In this document: piece by piece, positions 6,279 to 13,189 of the stretch
Layout: every line of letters starts with the position of its first letter
Position numbering within the stretch: the stretch's first letter is position 1
NCBI GenBank assembly: GCA_031264715.1
Contig: JAISDP010000295.1
Coordinates: 1-13,228, forward strand
Direction of reading: 5' to 3'
Source: Bacteroidales bacterium
GTDB taxonomy: Bacteria > Bacteroidota > Bacteroidia > Bacteroidales > UBA4181
Length of the DNA: 13,228 nucleotides
Notes under the pieces: model-generated
Database searches by the model: none
What the model saw: only the letters and a program-made list of their open reading frames with translations
What the model was told of the DNA's origin: nothing
Made by a program: the position numbers and the translations under genes

Positions 6279-8966
6279 ATGAGGAAGCATTGTCCTGTTT
6301 TAAAGATGGCGCTTATATGCTGGCTGACAGCCGGTACAGCGCTTCATGCGCAGGTCATTAAGGGGCGGATCACCGATGCCGGCGGCCGTCCGGTGAGCAA
6401 TGCGTCATTATTTGTCAAGGAATTGAAGCTGGGAACTGCCGCCAACGAAGACGGATATTACGACCTGAAGGTTGCCGGCGGCGCCTACACCTGCGTTTTC
6501 CAATGCATCGGGTACGAAACCGAAACGCAAACAATCACGGTGGGTTCTTCGGGTACGACTGTCCAAAATATCGCTTTGCGCGAAAAAGCCTACGAAATAA
6601 AGGAAGTGGTCATCACGGACAAAAGGGAAGACCCTGCTTACGGCATCATGCGGCGGGCTATCGCCATGGCGCCCTATTACATGAACCAGGTGTCGGAATT
6701 TAACTCCGATGTATACATGAAAGGCTCGTTGCAGATCATCAAGATTTCGAAACTCGTAAAGCGCCTGGCTAAGGACGAGCTGGAAGAATATAAGGAGGGC
6801 AACACTTACGTGGAAGAATCATTCAATGAGATTCAATTTACGGCGCCTAACAAATACACGCAAAAAGTATTGAAGAAAACCGGCAGCCTTCCCGACAGCG
6901 AGAATGGAAGCGCCATGGAGCTGGTTACTACCAGCGTATACGACCCCAAGGCGCTCCTGCCCGTCATATCGCCGCTTTCGTCGAGCGCCTTTGCACATTA
7001 CCGCTTCCGTTACGAAGGATTCATCGAGGAAGACAACCGCGTCATCAACAAAATCAGGATCACGCCCATACACAAAAGCAAGCAGTTGCTTTCGGGATAC
7101 ATTTACATTGCCGACAATTACTGGAACGTGCACAGCGTGGATGTGTCCGGACAGTTTGTGATGGGGATCAACTTCCGTATGCAGGTCAACTTTGGCGAGG
7201 TGAACGAAAATGTCTGGATGCCTGTCAGCCACCGTATTGATTTCGATGCTTCCCTACTGGGCAACAAGGGAACATTCCATTACGTATCGTCTGTGAAATA
7301 CAAACAGGTTACCGAAAACACGTCCATCCGCAAGCCCGACGCCCTGTTGCTGGCCGAACAGCAACGCAAAGCCATGCAGCAATACCAGGCTCCGCCGCTT
7401 GCCTTAGCGGAAAAAGCAGCGCAGAAAAGCAAGACAGGCGCCAGGATCGAAAAACTGCTTGAAAAGGAAGACCTTTCGAACCGCGATTCGTACAAGCTGG
7501 CAAGGCTGATGCAGAAAGAAGCCGACGCAGAAAAGAAAGGCAACCAATCGCTGAACCTCAGCGAAACGCTTTACGAAGACTACAAAGTGACGGTGGACAG
7601 CGCCGCCGGAAAACGCGACACGGCTTACTGGGAAAAAATGCGCCCGGTACCGCTGAATACCGACGAACTGCGAAGCTACCGGGAGAAGGAGACCAAACTG
7701 TCTGCACCACAGCAAAAGGATACCGCGAAAAACCGGATAAAAGTGAAAAGTCCTTTCCTGCGCACAACCGGTAAAGTACTGTGGGGAACCGATATAAAAC
7801 TTGGCAAGAAAGGCGGAACACTCAAATATCGGGGATTAAAGCCTTCGAAACTCGGATTTAACACGGTTGACGGATTTTTTGTCGGGCAAAAACTAACCTG
7901 GTACAAGGACTTTAAAACGAAAGAGCGTGAAAACCGCCTGACGCTGGAACCCGAAGCGATCTGGGCGATCAACCGCAAGGCGGTGATGTGGGATGTGAAC
8001 GCTTCGCTGTCCTATGCTCCCATGCGACGCGGTATTGCCGGGATCAGGTTCGGGCAGGTCGCCGCCGACTATAATGACTCCCAAGGTATCTACCCGTTGG
8101 AAAATACCGTTTCGTCGCTGCTGTTCAGGCGTAATTACCTGAAACTGTACGGGGACAACTTTGTAGAAGTCAACAATACGATCGACATCGTCAACGGCTT
8201 GCAACTGTCCGCCAAGCTGAAATACGCACACCGGGTAATGCTCGACAACACCAGCGATTACTCGTTCTTTTACCGTGATTCGCGCGAATACACGCCCAAC
8301 GTCCCCGCGAATGTCGAACTGACCGCCCCGCCCGTCAACCATACCAGCGCTGCCTTCGTGCTGAACCTCAACTACACGCCGCGGTTCTATTACCGGGTAG
8401 ACCGCAACAACCGCAAGCGGATGGTCAAGTCCGACTTCCCGACCTTCTTTGCCACATGGCAGAAAGGCGTGACCGGGCTATGGGGCAGCGACAGTAATTT
8501 CGACCATTTGTCCGCCGGACTGCGGCAAAGCATCGAGACCGGACTGATGCAGCGCTTCAACTATCTGGTGCGCGGAGGTATGTTTCTCAACGATAAAAGC
8601 GTGTTCTTCCCTGATTTCAAACATTTCGCCACGACGGAGATACCCGTTACCATCGGCTCCATCAGCAACCGGTCGTTCAACCTGCTCGAATATTACCGCT
8701 ACAGCGCCTCCGACAAATATCTTGAAGCGCATGCATCCTACGATGCGCCGTTCCTCCTGCTCAAATATCTCCCTTTCTTCAGCAACCGCCTGTGGCAGGA
8801 AGGTCTACAGTTCAACTTCCTGTACACGCCCGTGATAAAGAATTACACGGAACTTGGCTATACCATTGGCATTGTATGGCAGGCAGGCGTTTTCGCGGGG
8901 TTCGAGAATTTCAAATACCGCAGCTTCGGAGTTAAACTGTCGCTCCCGCTGGCGCTGATCCTGTAA
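6279..8966 (+). CDS. DUF5686 outer-membrane protein with carboxypeptidase-regulatory-like domain
   Basis: The 895-residue product has a signal peptide ending at about Ala24 (TALHA before QVIKG). A CarboxypepD_reg-like domain follows at about 25-112 (VIKGRITDAGGRPVSNASLF, NEDGYYDLKVAGG, CIGYETE, then KEVVIT). This domain is also found at the N terminus of SusC-like proteins. The rest matches DUF5686: a periplasmic-looking segment (DPAYGIMRRAIAMAPYYMNQ, about 118-137, then NSDVYMKGSLQI), a highly charged Lys/Glu/Gln-rich stretch at about 355-500, and a C-terminal barrel-like half of alternating strands ending in SLPLALIL. There is no TonB-box or plug evidence, so it is not called a TonB receptor. 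It lies nine bases after the DUF2490 gene and is the last gene of the operon. A role in moving or anchoring a surface polymer is inference. Confidence 0.8.
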   Translation: MRKHCPVLKMALICWLTAGTALHAQVIKGRITDAGGRPVSNASLFVKELKLGTAANEDGYYDLKVAGGAYTCVFQCIGYETETQTITVGSSGTTVQNIALREKAYEIKEVVITDKREDPAYGIMRRAIAMAPYYMNQVSEFNSDVYMKGSLQIIKISKLVKRLAKDELEEYKEGNTYVEESFNEIQFTAPNKYTQKVLKKTGSLPDSENGSAMELVTTSVYDPKALLPVISPLSSSAFAHYRFRYEGFIEEDNRVINKIRITPIHKSKQLLSGYIYIADNYWNVHSVDVSGQFVMGINFRMQVNFGEVNENVWMPVSHRIDFDASLLGNKGTFHYVSSVKYKQVTENTSIRKPDALLLAEQQRKAMQQYQAPPLALAEKAAQKSKTGARIEKLLEKEDLSNRDSYKLARLMQKEADAEKKGNQSLNLSETLYEDYKVTVDSAAGKRDTAYWEKMRPVPLNTDELRSYREKETKLSAPQQKDTAKNRIKVKSPFLRTTGKVLWGTDIKLGKKGGTLKYRGLKPSKLGFNTVDGFFVGQKLTWYKDFKTKERENRLTLEPEAIWAINRKAVMWDVNASLSYAPMRRGIAGIRFGQVAADYNDSQGIYPLENTVSSLLFRRNYLKLYGDNFVEVNNTIDIVNGLQLSAKLKYAHRVMLDNTSDYSFFYRDSREYTPNVPANVELTAPPVNHTSAAFVLNLNYTPRFYYRVDRNNRKRMVKSDFPTFFATWQKGVTGLWGSDSNFDHLSAGLRQSIETGLMQRFNYLVRGGMFLNDKSVFFPDFKHFATTEIPVTIGSISNRSFNLLEYYRYSASDKYLEAHASYDAPFLLLKYLPFFSNRLWQEGLQFNFLYTPVIKNYTELGYTIGIVWQAGVFAGFENFKYRSFGVKLSLPLALIL

Positions 8967-9082
8967 CCTCAAAATCTATTCGAGCCGGTCTTTCCGCCTG
9001 CGGTATTCGTTCATGTCCGGCGTCTGCGCTTCAAGTATCTGATAAACCGGTTGAATCGTATTTTCCCGTCTAAAAATTTTAT

Positions 9083-9268
9083 GCTTTGCTGCATGGTAGC
9101 AGGAGCGATTTCGGATTTGCATTTGCTGCACGGCAGCAAACATGAATCTGTTCCGGTTTGCATTTGCTGCACGGCAGCAAACGTGAATCTGTTCCGGTTT
9201 GCATTTGCTGCACGGTAGCAAACGTGAATCTGTTCCGGTTTGCGTTTGCTGCACGGTAGCAAACGTGA
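9083..9268 (+). repeat. 41-bp tandem repeat array, each unit with a stem-loop
   Basis: Units begin at 9119, 9160, 9201 and 9242 with a period of exactly 41 bp; the fourth is cut at 9268, and a degenerate copy precedes at 9083-9118. Units 1 and 2 contain TTTGCTGCACGGCAGCAAA, an 8-bp perfect stem with an ACG loop. Units 3 and 4 carry GTAGCAAA on the right arm, which still pairs by a G-U wobble if the plus strand is transcribed but mismatches on the minus strand. The array begins about 117 bp after the DUF5686 stop. It may form the 3' untranslated region, or a termination/stability region, of that operon. It is not a CRISPR, because the sequence between the hairpins is the same in each unit. Outside the array, 8967-9431 shows only promoter-like sites. 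Confidence 0.85.
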
Positions 9269-9348
9269 TTTTCTCAAAAACTTGTACTGTGCGCGTGAGT
9301 ATCCAACATGCAACCGGGTTCTGTCTTGACAATATTCTATTTTGATTG

Positions 9349-9384
9349 CAAAAGTACCATTTAACCCGGCTGAACATATACAAA
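9349..9384 (-). promoter_or_regulatory. Minus-strand promoter-like site facing the hairpin array
   Basis: TACTTTTG (9356 to 9349) is a perfect -7 box on the minus strand. TTTG (9384 to 9381) lies 24 bp upstream, slightly wider than usual. Transcription would run from about 9343 through the 41-bp repeats. The minus strand here is open but has no recognisable protein. Confidence 0.3.
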
Positions 9385-9391
9385 GAATCAG

Positions 9392-9399
9392 TAACTTTG
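9392..9399 (+). promoter_or_regulatory. -7 box of the HAD phosphatase gene
   Basis: TAACTTTG matches TAnnTTTG and lies 33 bp before the ATG at 9432. No good -33 TTTG is seen at the expected distance, so the promoter may be weak or activator-dependent. It implies that the HAD gene is transcribed separately from the VTC operon. Confidence 0.45.
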
Positions 9400-9412
9400 C
9401 ATCTGTTTCAGA

Positions 9413-9433
9413 ACAGGATACAGGATACAGGAT
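9413..9433 (+). repeat. Three 7-bp tandem repeats running into a start codon
   Basis: ACAGGAT occurs three times in a row. The final AT of the third copy plus the next G forms the ATG at 9432. Only the last copy yields ATG; the others read ATA. The repeat occupies the ribosome-loading region, including AGGA-like purines. Confidence 0.9.
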
Positions 9434-10070
9434 GAAGATTTTAGATTACAGATATATCATTTGGGATTGGAACGGAACACTGCTGGACGATGTTACTCCC
9501 GATTTGTTGACCGTGAATCAAATGATGAAGAATCGAAACCTCGGAGCATTGACTTTACATGAGTACAGAAATCTATTTTGCTTCCCGATTGCCGATTTTT
9601 ACAGAAAAATCAATTTCCCCGATGATATCAACTCGATTGCACGCGAATATCATGATATTTATTCTGCTTACAAGCAATATGAAAGATTACATCCATTTGC
9701 GGAAGATGTGTTAAACTCAATCCAAAAGAAGAATATCATGCAATTCATTCTATCCGCAACAAAGGAAGATTCCTTACGCAAAGAAGTGGAAAAACATGGT
9801 ATTTCCTCCAAATTCAAGGCCATATGCGGCTGTGAAGTTACCGGCGAAAAAAAGGAAAATCGAGGAAAAGAAATGGTTCGCTATTATCAGATTGAACCCG
9901 AAAAAACCTTAATGATTGGGGATACTTTTCACGATGCGGAAATTGCCCGCGCCCTTGGCTTTGACTGCATTTTATTTTCAGGCGGACACAACGACTTATC
10001 GCAACTGAATGATGCGAAAATAAACATATTCGACAATATGCAGAACTTGTTAGCGATAAGCCGCTATTGA
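9432..10070 (+). CDS. HAD-superfamily phosphatase, candidate thiamine-monophosphate phosphatase
   Basis: The 212-residue product has the HAD motifs in order. Motif I is DWNGTL (Asp12 is the nucleophile; the usual second Asp is Asn14). An alpha-helical cap follows at about 19-85. Motif II is ILSATKE, motif III is the Lys in RGKEM, and motif IV is IGDTFHDAE. It resembles the phosphoglycolate-phosphatase-like group by overall form, but the substrate cannot be read from sequence. The ATG at 9432 is chosen because it places DWNGTL at the usual distance from the N terminus and follows the promoter; an upstream TTG (9342) precedes the -7 box. The gene is more AT-rich than the operon upstream. It converges on the thiamine salvage operon, which has no visible enzyme acting on thiamine monophosphate. 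HAD-family thiamine-monophosphate phosphatases are known, so that role is plausible but unproven. Confidence 0.85.
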   Translation: MKILDYRYIIWDWNGTLLDDVTPDLLTVNQMMKNRNLGALTLHEYRNLFCFPIADFYRKINFPDDINSIAREYHDIYSAYKQYERLHPFAEDVLNSIQKKNIMQFILSATKEDSLRKEVEKHGISSKFKAICGCEVTGEKKENRGKEMVRYYQIEPEKTLMIGDTFHDAEIARALGFDCILFSGGHNDLSQLNDAKINIFDNMQNLLAISRY

Positions 10071-10088
10071 ATGAAACGCGAGTTTCGT
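10071..10088. terminator. Hairpin between convergent HAD and tenA genes
   Basis: ATGAAAC and GTTTCGT pair over seven positions (one G-U) around the tetraloop GCGA, in the 19-bp gap between the two stop codons. A shared bidirectional terminator is likely by position. The downstream T-run is poor in the plus direction and absent in the minus direction. Confidence 0.4.
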
Positions 10089-10089
10089 C

Positions 10090-10734
10090 CTACCATTTTT
10101 CCAGGTAATATGCACTGTCCCAAAATTGGAACTCCAACCGGCTGGCTGTGATAAAAGCATCTGTCATCGCCCGCTGTTGTTTTTCGGTACATTGGGAAGC
10201 AACAGCGTCGCAAATATCAATGGCCTGGTTAACAAATACGCTAAATTCTTCGCTTGCATAAGTGTCAATCCATTGTTGATACGGATTGTTTGCCGAATGA
10301 TTTTTATAGATGTAATCGCCAACCTCCCTGTAAATCCAAAAGCAGGGCAATGTGGCGGCCATGCCCACTTCCACGGCATCCAGCGCAGCCGTGCTCTTCA
10401 GGAAATGATTGTAGTGATGGCAGGCAGGCTCGGCGCAACCCGTATCGGTCAGATTGAAGCTTCTGAAATACGATTCGTGCATTTCGCGCTCCACCACAAT
10501 CACCATTTCCGCAAAGCGTATATACGCCAGTGAATCCTGAATGGAGTCGGCGCGTGCGGCAATAAGCGCGAAGGTTCTTCCGAACGATTCCAGGTAAATG
10601 GAATCCTGCGCGAGATAAAATTGAAATTTTTCCATCGGCAATGTCCCGTCCATTAACTCTTTGATATACGGCATGTCGATGATAGACTGATAAATCGGAA
10701 GCGTCTCCTTCCATGTTTTAGTTGACCAGTTCAT
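10090..10734 (-). CDS. tenA: Thiaminase II / aminopyrimidine aminohydrolase
   Basis: The 214-residue all-helical protein matches TenA. Active-site positions known from Bacillus subtilis TenA are kept: Asp44 and Tyr47 in YLAQDSIYL, Tyr108 in HHYNHF, Cys131 in TLPCFWIY and Glu201 in RLEFQFWD. It therefore belongs to the Cys-containing TenA class. TenA hydrolyses 4-amino-5-aminomethyl-2-methylpyrimidine, a breakdown product of thiamine, to hydroxymethylpyrimidine, which ThiD then phosphorylates. It is the last gene of the thi operon, and its start overlaps the end of thiD by 17 bp. Control should come from the TPP riboswitch at the operon head. Confidence 0.95.
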   Translation of the reverse strand: MNWSTKTWKETLPIYQSIIDMPYIKELMDGTLPMEKFQFYLAQDSIYLESFGRTFALIAARADSIQDSLAYIRFAEMVIVVEREMHESYFRSFNLTDTGCAEPACHHYNHFLKSTAALDAVEVGMAATLPCFWIYREVGDYIYKNHSANNPYQQWIDTYASEEFSVFVNQAIDICDAVASQCTEKQQRAMTDAFITASRLEFQFWDSAYYLEKW

Positions 10735-11560
10735 TTTTGATAAGTTTTTGCGGATTAAAAAAATGGTTCAAAGGGCCGTTCCCTTTGCCTGTTTGTACGT
10801 CTTTCCCGTGAAAAATGGCTTGCTGTACATAATCCTGCGCCAAAGCCACTGCATCGGAAAGGGTTTTCCCCTGTGCGGTATAGCCTGCAATGGCAGACGA
10901 CAGCGTACAGCCCGAACCGTGCGTATTACCGGTATCGTATTTTTCGGAATGATATTCGCGTACCTGCCCGTCCGAAGAAAAATACAAAGAAGTGAGCTGC
11001 TTCAAATTCAGATGCCCCCCTTTCAACAACAGGGATTTACAACCTGACGCTTTGATTTTTTCGCCGGCAACATACATATCATCCACCGTGTCGATGGACA
11101 TTTCGGCCAATATTGCGGCTTCGTCCAAATTTGGCGTGATGATGTCCGCCAGCGGGAACAATTGTTCGATCATTGAATGGATTGTTTTGTCTTCAATCAG
11201 TTTGTGGCCACTGGTAGCAACCATCACAGGGTCGAACACCAAACCTGTTTTGGGATATTTGCCGAGTACGCGGACAATGGTACTTACCAGTTCGCAACTG
11301 TGCACCATGCCGATTTTAATCGCGTTCGGGAAAATATCATCCAAAACGGCGTGTATCTGTTCTTCTACGACTTCGCAGGGAATCGAATGGATAGATTTTA
11401 CGCCCGTTGTATTCTGAACGGGCAGGGCGGTCAATACGGACGTGGCGTAACATCCCAGCGCCGAGACCGTTTTGATGTCTGCCTGAATACCTGCGCCGCC
11501 GCTTCCGTCGAATCCTGCAATGGTAAGGACGGAAGGATAACTGTATTTTTTCTTCATCAT
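10718..11560 (-). CDS. thiD: Hydroxymethylpyrimidine / phosphomethylpyrimidine kinase
   Basis: The 280-residue product is a ribokinase-fold kinase that phosphorylates HMP twice, to HMP-PP. Visible motifs are TIAGFDGSGGAGIQADIKT (the usual AGSDSSGG is changed to AGFDGSGG), VFDPVMVATSG, IITPNLDEA, LLKGGHL and the anion-hole sequence NTHGSGCTLSSA with its Cys. The length is normal for ThiD, with no ThiE or TenA fusion. The ATG at 11560 overlaps the thiE stop by four bases (ATGA), a sign of translational coupling; a second ATG lies one codon later. Confidence 0.96.
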   Translation of the reverse strand: MMKKKYSYPSVLTIAGFDGSGGAGIQADIKTVSALGCYATSVLTALPVQNTTGVKSIHSIPCEVVEEQIHAVLDDIFPNAIKIGMVHSCELVSTIVRVLGKYPKTGLVFDPVMVATSGHKLIEDKTIHSMIEQLFPLADIITPNLDEAAILAEMSIDTVDDMYVAGEKIKASGCKSLLLKGGHLNLKQLTSLYFSSDGQVREYHSEKYDTGNTHGSGCTLSSAIAGYTAQGKTLSDAVALAQDYVQQAIFHGKDVQTGKGNGPLNHFFNPQKLIKNELVN

Positions 11561-12189
11561 GCTTTCTCGATTTGATTTCTGATTTCATATGCCGCTTTCG
11601 CGGGATTATCCGCGCCACAAATAGCCGAAACGACCGCGATGCAGTCCGCTCCCGCCTTTATCGCCTCACGGGCGTTTTGAACATTCATGTTTCCTATGGC
11701 AATCAACGGCTTGTCGGTTCGACTGCGGATTTCTTCGATACCCTGTATGCCCCATTCCGTTACCGTATCGTTCTTCGTTGGCGTTTGGAACACAGGGCTG
11801 ATTCCCAAACAATCCGACGCTTGCGTGTCCTCATTTTCCAATTGCTCCAAATATTCTATCGAATACCCCAGCGAACGGCAATCTTTCCACGCTGAACGAA
11901 CGTGCGTCGGGGAAATATCGCTATTACCCACGTGTATGCCGAAAGCGGACGATTGCATGGCGACTTCCAAATTGTCGTTGATAATCAGCGGAACCCGGTA
12001 CCGGCTTAACCTGTCCTGCAACCGTAATGCCTTGTCAAGGAATTGAGCGGTAACAGCCGTCTTTTCCCTCAACTGAACAATATCCACGCCGCCCGATATG
12101 GCTTGTTCGGCAACATCCATAAAGTTACATTTCGGACAACTGTCTTCCGAAATGACGAGGTATAAACGAAAAGGAAATTTATGCTGCAT
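11557..12189 (-). CDS. thiE: Thiamine-phosphate synthase
   Basis: This 210-residue TIM-barrel enzyme joins HMP-PP and thiazole phosphate to give thiamine monophosphate. Motifs seen are IVQLREK (37-43), LIINDNLEVA, GIHVGNSD, GISPVFQTPTKND (phosphate binding) and PLIAIGNMN followed by GADCIAVVSAI. Several are diverged: HVGNSD replaces the more usual HLGQ-D, and GYSIEYLEQL replaces the IGVS-H-type segment. All functional regions are present. The ATG at 12189 is preferred over a GTG at 12204 because it gives the usual short N terminus and overlaps thiM by 11 bp rather than 26. Confidence 0.93.
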   Translation of the reverse strand: MQHKFPFRLYLVISEDSCPKCNFMDVAEQAISGGVDIVQLREKTAVTAQFLDKALRLQDRLSRYRVPLIINDNLEVAMQSSAFGIHVGNSDISPTHVRSAWKDCRSLGYSIEYLEQLENEDTQASDCLGISPVFQTPTKNDTVTEWGIQGIEEIRSRTDKPLIAIGNMNVQNAREAIKAGADCIAVVSAICGADNPAKAAYEIRNQIEKA

Positions 12190-13000
12190 TGACTGCCTCC
12201 ACACGTATGAGTTGTTTTATTTCTTCCAATGTGATATTGTAGAGTTTATCCAAAAGCAGGACTTGCAGGCTTCCCGTTCCTGCGGCCTGTCTGGCGGCAA
12301 TCTCTCCCGAAATGCCGAACAGGGCTGTTGCAGCAAGTACCGCCTCGGCTTTGTTTTCGATACCTGCGATAAATGCCCCGATGACAGCAGTCGCGGAACA
12401 GCCCAGGCCTGTAACCCTTGTCATCATCGTACTGCCGTTGCGGACATAATAGATTTGCCGCCCGGTAACAATGATGTCGGTTTCGCCCGAAACGCAAACA
12501 ATAGAGCCAAATTCCCGATTCAGGCATTGTGCTGCGGAAACGGCTTCATTGCTTTGAGCCGTGCTGTCAACGCCTTTGGTCGTTGTAGGGTTGTGTTTGG
12601 CCAACGCAAGTATTTCCGAAGCATTGCCGCGTATAACCGTTGGCTTGAACGCTAAGAGCTGTTCCAAAACACTGTTCCTGTAGGGTGTAGCGCCTGCTCC
12701 GACAGGGTCGAGTATCCACGGCTTTTGCAGTTGACTGGCTCTTTCTGCCGCCCGAACCATCGAAGCAACCCAATATTCGTCCAGCGTTCCGATATTGATA
12801 ACCACCGATTGGCATATCTGTACCATATCGTCAATTTCGGGATGCGCATGTGACATGACGGGCGAAGCCCCAACTGCTAAAACAGCATTGGCGGTATTGT
12901 TCATTACCACATAATTGGTAATGTTATGTACAAGGGGTGAAGTGTTTCTAATTTGAAGAATGTTCTTCCAAATTATTTGTTCCCACACATCCATAATCAT
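12179..13000 (-). CDS. thiM: Hydroxyethylthiazole kinase
   Basis: The 273-residue product phosphorylates the thiazole alcohol for salvage. Signature segments are PLVHNITNYVVMNNTANAVL (22-41), NIGTLDE, WILDPVGAGATPYR, VIRGNASEI, CVSGETD and GLGCSATA with the catalytic Cys201. It is the first gene of the operon, about 80 nt downstream of the TPP riboswitch. ATG 13000 and ATG 12994 (MIMD) are both possible; the longer one is given. No thiC, thiG, thiS or transporter gene is seen beside it, so this operon is salvage-oriented. Confidence 0.96.
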   Translation of the reverse strand: MIMDVWEQIIWKNILQIRNTSPLVHNITNYVVMNNTANAVLAVGASPVMSHAHPEIDDMVQICQSVVINIGTLDEYWVASMVRAAERASQLQKPWILDPVGAGATPYRNSVLEQLLAFKPTVIRGNASEILALAKHNPTTTKGVDSTAQSNEAVSAAQCLNREFGSIVCVSGETDIIVTGRQIYYVRNGSTMMTRVTGLGCSATAVIGAFIAGIENKAEAVLAATALFGISGEIAARQAAGTGSLQVLLLDKLYNITLEEIKQLIRVEAVNAA

Positions 13001-13080
13001 TTTATTGAAAAATAAAATTTATGGCCATAGAGGTTTCCTGGAAAATGCAAATAAAATATGCGGAAGAAACGCTGACTTAT

Positions 13081-13147
13081 TCCCTACGTCGGTGTGAGCC
13101 GTATCAGGTTCAAAGGGACTATCTCAACTCTTTTCGGAATACCCCTA
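13081..13147 (-). promoter_or_regulatory. TPP riboswitch (THI element)
   Basis: Read on the minus strand, the element has TAGGGGT, TTGAGAT, CCCTTTGAACCTGAT and GACGTAGGGA in the order and spacing of the TPP-sensing aptamer. The usual CTGAGA is TTGAGA here. The short arm ATTC/GAGT and the arm CGG/CCG can form the P3 and P5 stems. It lies between the promoter and thiM, with about 80 nt to the ATG. I see no strong terminator hairpin with a U-tract, so control may be at translation. It should lower thiM-thiE-thiD-tenA expression when TPP is high. Confidence 0.92.
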
Positions 13148-13156
13148 AAGCCGTTG

Positions 13157-13189
13157 CAAAGATAGTGAAATTAATCTAACTTCCGCAAA
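13157..13189 (-). promoter_or_regulatory. Promoter of the thi operon
   Basis: TATCTTTG (13164 to 13157) matches TAnnTTTG, and TTTG (13189 to 13186) lies 21 bp upstream, an excellent Bacteroidetes promoter. The start site, near 13151, falls just ahead of the riboswitch aptamer. Nothing else is seen up to 13228. Confidence 0.75.

Noticed and set aside
6279..8966. SusC/TonB-dependent receptor
   Set aside because: Only the N-terminal carboxypeptidase-regulatory-like domain is shared; no plug domain or SusD partner is present, and the rest fits DUF5686.
9083..9268. CRISPR array
   Set aside because: The repeats are head-to-tail with identical intervening sequence in each 41-bp unit, so there are no unique spacers, and no cas genes are nearby.
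9342..9431. Longer N terminus for the HAD protein
   Set aside because: It would begin at TTG before the -7 promoter box at 9392-9399 and put an unneeded extension ahead of the nucleophile motif.
11177..12655. Plus-strand ORFs opposite thiD, thiE and thiM
   Set aside because: All lie antisense to well-recognised thi genes, show no motifs and follow no plausible promoter.
13020..13029. Intrinsic terminator between riboswitch and thiM (TATGGCCATA with nearby T-rich stretch)
   Set aside because: The palindrome has no room for a stable stem plus loop, so it is too weak to call as an expression platform.
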